Source: Desulfosporosinus sp. | Lineage (GTDB): Bacteria; Bacillota; Desulfitobacteriia; Desulfitobacteriales; Desulfitobacteriaceae | Direction of reading: 5' to 3' | DNA length: 5,189 bases | Assembly (NCBI GenBank): GCA_016278585.1 | Contig: JADQBO010000027.1 | Coordinates: forward strand, 1 to 5,189 | In this document: positions 1-5,189 of the stretch, piece by piece | How positions within the stretch are numbered: position 1 is the first letter of the stretch | Layout: each line of letters starts with the position of its first letter | Position numbers and translations under genes: made by a program | Notes under the pieces: generated by a model | Database searches by the model: none | The model's input: the letters and a program-made list of their open reading frames with translations, nothing else | Told to the model about the DNA's origin: nothing

Positions 1-458
1 CTTCCCCCTACTTTGCTCACCCAAGGCAGCCAGCCAATTAGAGCTATCACAATAGCAAGCCATTCAATATATTGCATTAGATACTTTTTGGCAGTTTCAT
101 CTGAAGAAATACGAACTCCCAAACGATAGACTAACCAAAAAATCCCCCAACGTAAGGCTTCCAGCAGTCCCTCTGTAAGTCTAATTGGATGAAGGGTCCC
201 TAATAGAGAATAAAAGATCATACCTAAAAGCAAGGCATCTGTCAGGCCTACAGAGAAATACTGCTCTGTCGTAATATTAAACCTGGTATGCCAATGAGAT
301 ACTATAAAATAAGCCGATAGAATAAAGCCAAAGATAAACCATTCTTGAGGATAATAAAGGCCGTAAGTAATAACACTAAATCCTAAAAAAAGAGCTAGGA
401 GGCTTGCTGTGTTGCTCCTAGCTCTGCTGTCTTTATGTAATGATGTACTACCGATCAC
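1..458 (-). CDS. Partial multipass membrane protein, probable O-antigen ligase/Wzy-type polymerase (N-terminal part)
   Basis: An open frame of 152 codons runs from a GTG at 458-456 to the window edge with no stop; the C-terminus lies outside. After a short polar, basic N-terminus, hydrophobic segments suggest membrane helices near residues 17-36, 39-56, 68-88, 96-114 and 129-147. The pattern in residues 72-114 (a Thr-Asp at a helix start, a short loop with His-Pro, then a helix after EGLLEALRW) resembles the N-terminal half of Firmicutes O-antigen ligase/polymerase-like proteins, which join or extend lipid-linked glycans at the outer face of the membrane. That family call is recall-based; a generic polytopic protein is the alternative. 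The GTG start overlaps the fabZ stop as GTGA, and a GGAAGAG purine run lies about 9 bases upstream, so translation is probably coupled to fabZ. No ATG lies in frame before residue 80, which supports GTG. Confidence 0.72.
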   Translation of the reverse strand, partial: MIGSTSLHKDSRARSNTASLLALFLGFSVITYGLYYPQEWFIFGFILSAYFIVSHWHTRFNITTEQYFSVGLTDALLLGMIFYSLLGTLHPIRLTEGLLEALRWGIFWLVYRLGVRISSDETAKKYLMQYIEWLAIVIALIGWLPWVSKVGG

Positions 459-895
459 TGGGCCGGGCTCTTCCTCTCTAAGAAGAATTTAAGGGTACCT
501 TCTGCCGCCAGTTCTTCTCCGACATAGGCCGTACCCCTGGCAACTCCATAGGTTTTCCGCAGTTTCACAAGCTCCACCTCCAGGCGAAGTTGATCTCCAG
601 GAATCACCTGCCGCTTGAACTTAACGTCATCTAAGCCGGCAAACAACCCTAAGTAACCTTCATATCCCGGCATTTTAAGAATAGCCACGGTTCCGACTTG
701 AGCAAGTGCTTCAATAATCAGAACTCCTGGCATTATTGGACGCCCTGGAAAATGTCCTTGAAAGAACGACTCATTAATGGTCACGTTCTTAATTCCCACA
801 GCCCTTTTTCCTTCTTCTAATTCTAGGATACGATCGACCAGAAGAAAAGGATAACGATGAGGAATTATATCCTGAATCTCTTGACTTTGTAACAT
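455..895 (-). CDS. fabZ: (3R)-hydroxyacyl-[acyl-carrier-protein] dehydratase FabZ
   Basis: Cytoplasmic hot-dog-fold dehydratase of type II fatty acid synthesis. It removes water from 3-hydroxyacyl-ACP to give trans-2-enoyl-ACP in each elongation round. The 146-residue length is normal for the family. The opening HRYPFLLVDRI motif (residues 13-23) and the signature GHFPGRPIMPGVLIIEALAQ (47-66) are intact. His48 and Glu62 match the catalytic His/Glu pair, 14 residues apart as in characterised FabZ proteins. The FKRQVIPGDQL stretch (93-103) is also typical. The ATG at 895-893 has an AAGGAGG ribosome-binding site about 8 bases upstream. It is the first gene of a minus-strand unit with the membrane protein downstream, and it lies outside the usual fab/acc cluster. 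I saw no convincing FapR-like operator or strong sigma-A promoter upstream. Confidence 0.97.
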   Translation of the reverse strand: MLQSQEIQDIIPHRYPFLLVDRILELEEGKRAVGIKNVTINESFFQGHFPGRPIMPGVLIIEALAQVGTVAILKMPGYEGYLGLFAGLDDVKFKRQVIPGDQLRLEVELVKLRKTYGVARGTAYVGEELAAEGTLKFFLERKSPAQ

Positions 896-1030
896 TGAAA
901 CTCCTCCTTATCGTGGTTCACAAGACGATATTCGTAGTCGAACACGGATACCTCATGAGGAACACGTCACGTGGTATTACAGTATTATTCCTTTGCAAAT
1001 GGGTCTCGATTTAAATTCATAGGTTATACT

Positions 1031-1085
<55 letters not shown>

Positions 1086-1093
1086 TCTAAGAA

Positions 1094-1113
1094 CTGCAAG
1101 TAATGGCTTGCAG
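1094..1113. promoter_or_regulatory. Perfect inverted repeat CTGCAAG-N6-CTTGCAG, possible operator
   Basis: Two 7-bp arms (1094-1100 and 1107-1113) match perfectly around the spacer TAATGG. The right arm overlaps the candidate -35 box TTGCAG (1108-1113) of the glycosyltransferase promoter, which is where a dimeric repressor would block RNA polymerase. No T-run follows, so it is not a terminator. It does not match a regulator site I can name. Operator function is inferred only from symmetry and position. Confidence 0.4.
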
Positions 1114-1137
1114 ATATGATCCACTTTGTCTTATGAT
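1108..1137 (+). promoter_or_regulatory. Candidate sigma-A promoter for the glycosyltransferase gene
   Basis: TTGCAG (1108-1113), an 18-bp spacer and TATGAT (1132-1137) form a plausible vegetative promoter. The -10 box matches consensus at five of six positions; the -35 box is weak. Transcription would start near 1144 and give a leader of about 73 nt. Competing boxes exist: TTGTCT at 1126-1131 with TACTAA at 1149-1154, and a lone TATAAC at 1178-1183. The exact start is therefore uncertain. Confidence 0.35.
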
Positions 1138-1216
1138 GAATACCAAGGTACTAAAGCATACCACTACATGGAAACAGTATAACTAAGTTTTGGTCTGAAG
1201 GGAAGATGGCAGGGGC

Positions 1217-2347
1217 ATGAAAAAAAAATACAAGATTCTACACATTATTGGCGGGGGAGAAATTGGAGGGGCGGAGCAGCACGTGTTATCCCTACTCAAA
1301 GGGATCGACCGGACTCGCTTTGATCCCCAACTTGCCTGTGTGACCTCAGGTCCTTTCTCTATTCTTGCCAAAGAACATAAGATTCCCACATATACCTTCC
1401 CTATGCGCTTTCCCCTTGATCTTTCACCCATACCCCCTCTTATCCACTGGTCGAGAAAACAATCAATTGACCTTTTTCATACCCATGGTTCTCGAGCTAA
1501 TCTTCTAGGGCGCCTAAGTGCTAGATGGTTAGGCATACCCAATCTAACGACGGTTCATAGCTCTCTAGCTCACGATTATCTTTCTCCCTGGTCTGCCCGA
1601 CTAGCACTAGGGCTTGATCGCCTAACCCTCCCCCTAACATCCAAGATTATTACAGTCTCTGAGTACTTAGCAAAAGAAGTTGCTTTAAGAGGTGGGCAAA
1701 CTATAGAAACCATTTATAACGGTCATTCCTCCATTACCTTTGACAATCCATCGTCTACACGCCATCATTTTCGCCAACAATGGGGTATCCCAGCAGATGC
1801 TCTTGTACTAGGAACAATCGGGCGCCTCCATCCTACGAAAGGACAAATCTATTTCATTAAGGCAGCCGCTCAACTACGCTTGAAGTTCCCAAACCTCCAC
1901 CTCTTACTGATTGGAGATGGTCCCCTTCGCCAAAATCTAGCCTTAGAACTTCAGAAAAATGCTATTCCTCATACCATTACCGGCTACCTTCCCCTAGCCT
2001 ATCAGGCACTTCCAGCCATGGATCTTTTTGTGTTGCCTTCCGTCAGTGAAGGTATGGGCCTTGTCTTGCTTGAAGCAATGCAAGCGGGGGTTCCTATTGT
2101 TGCAAGTGCGGTCGGAGGAATTCCAGAAGTTATCCGCGACGGACAAGATGGGCTACTTTTTCCTCCGAGGGACGTAACGAAGTTAACCGCAGCCTGTATT
2201 TCCATCCTCGAAAATGATAGTCTTGCACAGCGCCTTATTCTAGAGGGTCAGAACCGCTGGCCCATGTTTTCCATAGATAGTATGGTCAAAGAAACTGAGC
2301 AAGTATACACTCGCCTACTAGATAAGACAATCTCACCCCTCTATTAA
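1217..2347 (+). CDS. Family 4 glycosyltransferase (GT-B fold)
   Basis: A 376-residue retaining glycosyltransferase, normal length for GT4, expected to work at the inner membrane face on a lipid-linked acceptor. The N-terminal domain opens with the glycine-rich loop IGGGEIGGAEQH (11-22), typical of sugar-acceptor-side GT4 domains, and HTHGSRAN follows at 88-95. The C-terminal nucleotide-sugar domain starts at about 195 with IGRLHPTKG (201-209) and GDGP (233-236). The EX7E motif is Glu278 and Glu286, followed by AGVPIVAS and GGIPEVIRDGQDGLL (300-314). Substrate and linkage cannot be read from sequence. The ATG at 1217 places the glycine loop correctly. A GAAGGGAAG run at 1197-1205 is the likely ribosome-binding site with about 11 bases spacing, since AGGGG at 1211-1215 is too close. 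Nine A bases follow the start codon. The gene appears to be transcribed alone and ends before a shared terminator. Confidence 0.93.
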   Translation: MKKKYKILHIIGGGEIGGAEQHVLSLLKGIDRTRFDPQLACVTSGPFSILAKEHKIPTYTFPMRFPLDLSPIPPLIHWSRKQSIDLFHTHGSRANLLGRLSARWLGIPNLTTVHSSLAHDYLSPWSARLALGLDRLTLPLTSKIITVSEYLAKEVALRGGQTIETIYNGHSSITFDNPSSTRHHFRQQWGIPADALVLGTIGRLHPTKGQIYFIKAAAQLRLKFPNLHLLLIGDGPLRQNLALELQKNAIPHTITGYLPLAYQALPAMDLFVLPSVSEGMGLVLLEAMQAGVPIVASAVGGIPEVIRDGQDGLLFPPRDVTKLTAACISILENDSLAQRLILEGQNRWPMFSIDSMVKETEQVYTRLLDKTISPLY

Positions 2348-2384
2348 CGTCATAAGAAGAGCGGGGATTTTTGGGATGCTCCCA

Positions 2385-2421
2385 ATAGAAAAGGTTGAGC
2401 AATTTGCTCAACCTTTTCTAT
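2385..2421. terminator. Bidirectional rho-independent terminator between convergent genes
   Basis: A perfect inverted repeat has 18-base arms (2385-2402 and 2404-2421) around base 2403. The GC-richer core GGTTGAGC/GCTCAACC is flanked by AAAA on the left and TTTT on the right, so RNA from either strand gives a hairpin followed by a U-rich run. It lies 37 bp after the glycosyltransferase stop and 45 bp after the rsgI stop, as expected for a terminator shared by convergent genes. A smaller hairpin, TTGGGA-TGC-TCCCAA (2371-2385), abuts it on the left and has no T-run of its own. Confidence 0.88.
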
Positions 2422-2466
2422 GCTAATGATCGGTTTTTCTTGTTTGAGGATTCTAATTGTTAGTTA

Positions 2467-3582
2467 CTAGTTTTTTATATTTTTGGGTTTATTGCTTTTG
2501 TCACTCTGTGATGGTAGATCCTTAGGGGTTGTGGAAGATGATTTTCCTGCCCCTAAAAAGCTTGGTTTAGTATTTAGATTTTTCATATCTTTATCCCTAT
2601 AATTTAATTGTGCTTGAGTTTCCTTATGTTCCTGTCCTTTTTCCTTTACTCCCTTTATCCTCTTCTCTGTCGCACGGTTCTTTTCTGTCTCTTCCTCAGT
2701 CTTCTCAGTCCTCTTCTCACTATTTATTAGATGATCTTTTTTGTTACTTTGCTCGTCCTTATCCCCCTGACCCTTGTTCTGGGAATTATTTGATTCCTTT
2801 TTATTGTCGAGCCCTTTCTTATCCTCTTTGACTTGAGCCTGTACTTTGGGATCCTCAAGCAATCTCACTCGTTCAGATGTATCTTTTAACTTGTCTGGTT
2901 GCGTCTCTACCCCTGCCTTTACAGCAGTTTGCCAAAGTGCATATTCTCCTAATGTTAAATCCCCCTTTTGAGCAAGCTCCCGCTCTTGAGGAGTTAGAGC
3001 GAAGAATTCAACCTGGGGAGCAAACCCACTTTCCTCTCCCACTTTAGTAACCCATGAAACAACTTGAGCCTCACTAAGACCCCTCGGTAATGGTTGTAAG
3101 GTATCGTCAACAAGGGAAGAATAACCCACCACGATCCAAGGCTGCTCAGGATTAAGGAATCTTTGCTTGTAAGCTTCAGTTACAATTTCTCCTAAGACCT
3201 TATCAATTGGTTTCCCCTTCAATTCAAGCTTACTAAGTAATTGTTCGGCATCCGTATTTTGTGTATTAACGTTTATCAAATGCCCCCGAGTATCTATGTT
3301 AAATTGTATACTTGGATTAATATCGACTGAAACAAGGGCTACCGCGGTTGGTGCTTGATACAAGTTCCAGCCAAAGAGAGTCGTTATAACCAAAAGAAAC
3401 ATCGCTGCAAGGCTAGCCCACAGACGTAGTCCAGTCAAACCTTCCAACCCTGTTTGTATTTCAATCTCTTCTCCCACCTCAGCGTTTTGCCGTCTCCGAA
3501 CATGGCGAAAGGCACCGTTTTCACTGAGGACTGTATAACGAGATCCAGACTTTTCTAATACTACGGCTTTAATTTTACTCAT
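2467..3582 (-). CDS. rsgI: Transmembrane anti-sigma-I factor, RsgI family
   Basis: A single-pass membrane protein expected to hold SigI inactive and release it on an envelope signal. Residues 1-50 form the cytoplasmic RsgI N-terminal domain (AVVLEKSG, then VGEEIEI near 36-42) that binds SigI. One membrane helix lies at about 53-74. The outside part begins with the family hallmark VSVDINPSIQFNID (84-97), and residues to about 225 complete the conserved juxtamembrane region. In studied relatives this region is cut between Asn and Pro of this motif (here Asn89-Pro90), before regulated intramembrane proteolysis. The last 146 or so residues are low-complexity and rich in Lys, Glu, Asp, Asn, Gln and Ser, with no carbohydrate-binding module of the kind seen in cellulolytic clostridia. 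The length resembles Bacillus RsgI. The ATG overlaps the sigI stop as ATGA, with AGGGGG about 8 bases upstream. It ends in tandem stops, TAG TAA. Confidence 0.93.
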   Translation of the reverse strand: MSKIKAVVLEKSGSRYTVLSENGAFRHVRRRQNAEVGEEIEIQTGLEGLTGLRLWASLAAMFLLVITTLFGWNLYQAPTAVALVSVDINPSIQFNIDTRGHLINVNTQNTDAEQLLSKLELKGKPIDKVLGEIVTEAYKQRFLNPEQPWIVVGYSSLVDDTLQPLPRGLSEAQVVSWVTKVGEESGFAPQVEFFALTPQERELAQKGDLTLGEYALWQTAVKAGVETQPDKLKDTSERVRLLEDPKVQAQVKEDKKGLDNKKESNNSQNKGQGDKDEQSNKKDHLINSEKRTEKTEEETEKNRATEKRIKGVKEKGQEHKETQAQLNYRDKDMKNLNTKPSFLGAGKSSSTTPKDLPSQSDKSNKPKNIKN

Positions 3583-4292
3583 CCTTTCGCCCCCTTTTCC
3601 TGGGTAAGAACATATTCTCTTAAATATACATAATCGTGTTGATTTGCAATTAGTAAGGCAACCGCTAGAATATACTTTCGCCCCCGTTCCAATACCTTAG
3701 GATGAATCTGGGTTTTCAATACTAAGGCCTGCATTGGTACTTTCCCTTTGCGTTCAACCTGCTGCCATAGCTCAGGATCAAAGGCTAATTCTCTAGCCGC
3801 CCGCAGTAACGTCTCACGAGAATCTCGATGTTTAGGGGATACTTCTACCAAATCCTGATAGGTAAGTTTAAAATTTGCCAGCGCTTTAGAAAACTGCCGA
3901 ATCTCTTCCGCCCGTTCCCGGTTTTGCTCTTGCTCTCGGAATTCATCGATGCCAAGATGGACCTCGATCCGTCGTCCGACATCTTCTTGATCCAGTGAAA
4001 CTGCCTGCCGCAAGCGCTGCTTACGATAATAATCAATTAATCTTCGTTTCATCAAAACCCGTGCATAGGCTAAAAAGGGAACTCCTTTATCTTCAACAAA
4101 CAAGTCTATTGCCTCGTTAAAAGCGATTAGCGCCTCTGATAATTCGTCGTCTCGTCCCCATTCCAAAGAGCGAAAACACGCTTGGCTAGCGACATGACAA
4201 ATAAACGTTTGTGATTCGGCTAAGAAATCCTCCCGGGCTTCCATGTCCTCTTTCAAACGCTGCCAAGAATAACGTTCAACCCATTCTGGCAT
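3579..4292 (-). CDS. sigI: RNA polymerase sigma factor SigI
   Basis: An alternative sigma-70-type factor of the SigI family, 237 residues, close to the usual 240-250. The region-2 core is visible at about 44-95: WGRDDELSEALIAFNEAIDLF, then FLAYARVLMKRRLIDYYRKQ, which contacts core polymerase and the -10 element. The C-terminal SigI-specific domain ends with LKTQIHPKVLERGRKYILA (192-210), a helix-turn-helix-like stretch that should read the -35 element. In Bacillus and Clostridium thermocellum, SigI factors control heat, envelope or polysaccharide-degradation genes; the regulon here is unknown. The ATG at 4292-4290 has an AGGAGG ribosome-binding site about 8 bases upstream. It forms a two-gene operon with rsgI (4-base overlap), and a SigI-type promoter candidate lies 29-52 bp upstream of the start, suggesting autoregulation. 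Confidence 0.94.
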   Translation of the reverse strand: MPEWVERYSWQRLKEDMEAREDFLAESQTFICHVASQACFRSLEWGRDDELSEALIAFNEAIDLFVEDKGVPFLAYARVLMKRRLIDYYRKQRLRQAVSLDQEDVGRRIEVHLGIDEFREQEQNRERAEEIRQFSKALANFKLTYQDLVEVSPKHRDSRETLLRAARELAFDPELWQQVERKGKVPMQALVLKTQIHPKVLERGRKYILAVALLIANQHDYVYLREYVLTQEKGAKG

Positions 4293-4320
4293 GATTTCTT
4301 CCTCCTACTCGCTAATACGA

Positions 4321-4344
4321 AACGCACACTCTCTATTAGGGGGT
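4321..4344 (-). promoter_or_regulatory. Candidate SigI-dependent autoregulatory promoter
   Basis: On the minus strand, ACCCCC (4344-4339) is followed after 14 bp by CGTT (4324-4321). From recall, SigI promoters in Bacillus and C. thermocellum carry an ACCCCC-like -35 box and a CGAA/CGWA-like -10 box with a similar spacing. An alternative -10, CGTA, lies at 4319-4316 with a 19-bp spacer. A T6 run (4354-4349) sits directly upstream, comparable to the A/T tract reported near such promoters. Position just ahead of sigI fits self-activation. Confidence 0.55.
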
Positions 4345-4405
4345 CCTTAAAAAACTTACCTGCTGGCCAGGGATGGCCTAGTGTCCTTTTAGCCATACCC
4401 ATTTA

Positions 4406-4432
4406 ATTATACGTTTTGACTAGTACGTACAA
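4406..4432 (-). promoter_or_regulatory. Weak candidate sigma-A promoter at the wecG stop
   Basis: A perfect TATAAT (4411-4406, minus strand) overlaps the wecG stop codon. The nearest -35-like box, TTGTAC (4432-4427), is only 15 bp away, shorter than optimal. It could provide basal transcription of sigI-rsgI ahead of the SigI-type promoter, as sigI in Bacillus is reported to be read from more than one promoter. A chance match in AT-rich sequence is also likely. Confidence 0.25.
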
Positions 4433-5138
4433 ACTTCTGCCAAAGTACCTTAATCACAAAACGCGGTAACACACTTTGACGTTTCCAGCGCCAAGGCTCT
4501 TTCCACAATCGATAAAGCCATTCTAACTGAAACTCTTGAACGCGCTTTGGTGCTCGAACAACATTTCCAGCTAGTGCGTCGAAACTACCACCCACCCCCA
4601 TACATACGGTTGCTAATTCGGAATGCTCTGCAATCCAATATTCCTGACGAGGGGCACCTAATCCGACAAACAATATATCGGGTTGGAAGTTATGGATTTT
4701 TTCTATTACCTGCGATTCTTCTGCCAAGCTGAAATAGCCATTCGACTCGCCCCAAATAATTCCAGGGTATTTCTGGGCAACATGACTTCCTGCCCGCTGA
4801 GCTATGCCCGGTTTCCCTCCTAGAAAGAAAACTCTCCATTTCTGAGCATGGGCTACAGGGAATAGCGCCTGGAGCAAATCTATCCCCGTCACTCGTTCTT
4901 GGACTGGAGTCCCTAACCGCCGAGCAGCCCAAACAACACCAATCCCGTCTGCAGTTACCACATCCGCAGAATTAATTAGGTTTTTTAGCCGTTGATTGCT
5001 GCCTGAAGCATAGATCATTTCGGGATTTGCTGTAACTATCCGTAGCTTAGCCCGACCTTCTACCGCCAGCCGTATTTTCTCTACAGTTTCTGGCATGGAA
5101 TATGTATTTATGGTGATCCCAAGAATATTAACCCTCAT
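4407..5138 (-). CDS. wecG: WecG/TagA/CpsF-family glycosyltransferase (GT26), probable N-acetylmannosaminyltransferase
   Basis: In Gram-positive bacteria this family typically transfers ManNAc from UDP-ManNAc to undecaprenyl-diphospho-GlcNAc, the committed step in wall teichoic acid or secondary cell-wall polymer linkage; the exact sugar here is inferred. At 243 residues it has the usual length. Visible signatures are IVTANPEM (34-41, Thr36), VVTADGIGVVWAARRLG (60-76), FFLGGKPG (104-111), GLGAPRQEYW (159-168) and MGVGGSFDALAGNVVRAPKR (180-199). Asp64 corresponds to the proposed catalytic base and Thr36 to the conserved active-site Thr of TagA. The C-terminal 45 residues are rich in Arg, Lys and Trp, matching the membrane-associating appendage of TagA. 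The start at 5138 is set by AGGAGG about 11 bases upstream; the ATG closer to that site runs quickly into a stop. It follows another minus-strand gene closely and precedes sigI by a 114-bp gap. Confidence 0.95.
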   Translation of the reverse strand: MRVNILGITINTYSMPETVEKIRLAVEGRAKLRIVTANPEMIYASGSNQRLKNLINSADVVTADGIGVVWAARRLGTPVQERVTGIDLLQALFPVAHAQKWRVFFLGGKPGIAQRAGSHVAQKYPGIIWGESNGYFSLAEESQVIEKIHNFQPDILFVGLGAPRQEYWIAEHSELATVCMGVGGSFDALAGNVVRAPKRVQEFQLEWLYRLWKEPWRWKRQSVLPRFVIKVLWQKFVRTSQNV

Positions 5139-5153
5139 GGAAAAGCATTCCTC

Positions 5154-5189
5154 CTAATGATAAAGTCCAAGGAAAGAAGCACTATCCGA
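5154..5189 (-). CDS. Possible C-terminal end of an upstream gene (11 codons plus stop)
   Basis: On the minus strand the window edge reads in one frame as SDSASFLGLYH followed by TAG at 5156-5154. That stop overlaps the ribosome-binding site of wecG, a typical arrangement for tightly packed operon genes. The fragment is too short to identify. Another frame stays open into the wecG start region, so the frame choice is only probable. Confidence 0.3.
   Translation of the reverse strand, partial: SDSASFLGLYH

Noticed and set aside
1183..1431. Minus-strand open frame of 82 codons opposite the start of the glycosyltransferase gene
   Set aside because: It is antisense to a clear GT4 N-terminus, has a composition without family resemblance and no good ribosome-binding site.
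2002..2205. Minus-strand open frame of 67 codons inside the glycosyltransferase gene
   Set aside because: It is a shadow of the conserved GT4 C-terminal domain on the other strand.
2371..2385. TTGGGA-TGC-TCCCAA hairpin as a separate terminator
   Set aside because: It lacks a downstream T-run on either strand and overlaps the arm of the much stronger hairpin at 2385-2421.
2610..2831. Plus-strand open frame of 73 codons, rich in Ser, Pro and Leu
   Set aside because: It is the complement of the low-complexity Lys/Glu-rich tail of RsgI; the composition follows from the antisense of those codons.
3845..4036. Minus-strand open frame of 63 codons inside sigI in another frame
   Set aside because: It overlaps well-conserved SigI sequence and lacks its own initiation signals.
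4349..4378. Possible terminator for wecG: GGCCA-TCCC-TGGCC hairpin (4378-4365, minus) followed by T6 (4354-4349)
   Set aside because: The stem is only 5 bp and the T-run begins about 10 bases after it; the alternative CCTG/CAGG stem is 4 bp. Too weak to call, and the T6 may belong to the sigI promoter.
4547..4932. Two open frames (4547-4732 plus, 4690-4932 minus) within wecG
   Set aside because: Both overlap the conserved GT26 core and look like out-of-frame shadows.

Overview
The window looks like a chromosomal segment of a low- to mid-GC, Gram-positive-type anaerobe. The best guess is a member of the Clostridia/Peptococcaceae such as Desulfosporosinus or Desulfitobacterium. This rests on strong AGGAGG ribosome-binding sites, a SigI/RsgI pair, a TagA-type WecG, and the way the proteins read. 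It is inference from recall, not a database match. I see no rRNA, tRNA, CRISPR array, insertion sequence or phage gene.

Layout, left to right. Bases 1-458 (minus) hold the start of a multipass membrane protein, probably an O-antigen ligase/Wzy-type polymerase, cut by the window edge. It overlaps the stop of fabZ (455-895, minus) by four bases (GTGA). Bases 896-1216 are a divergent intergenic region with a compound TG/TGAG microsatellite almost exactly midway between two start codons, a perfect 7-bp inverted repeat and a candidate promoter. A family-4 glycosyltransferase follows (1217-2347, plus). A long perfect hairpin at 2385-2421 acts as a shared terminator for this gene and the convergent rsgI. 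Then, all on the minus strand and in transcription order: the last codons of an unknown gene (5154-5189), wecG/tagA (4407-5138), a 114-bp gap with a SigI-type promoter candidate, sigI (3579-4292) and rsgI (2467-3582). sigI and rsgI overlap by four bases.

How it fits together. Three of the genes (putative ligase, GT4, WecG) belong to surface-glycan assembly. fabZ supplies acyl chains for membrane lipid. SigI/RsgI is a transmembrane sigma/anti-sigma module; in relatives it responds to heat, envelope stress or extracellular polysaccharide. The theme is therefore the cell envelope, but the genes lie in at least three transcription units and nothing in the sequence proves joint regulation.

I do not see an undescribed system. 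The most unusual element is the 13-unit TG microsatellite between fabZ and the glycosyltransferase gene, a possible length-variable locus. Next are the self-regulating SigI promoter candidate and the long charged tail of RsgI.
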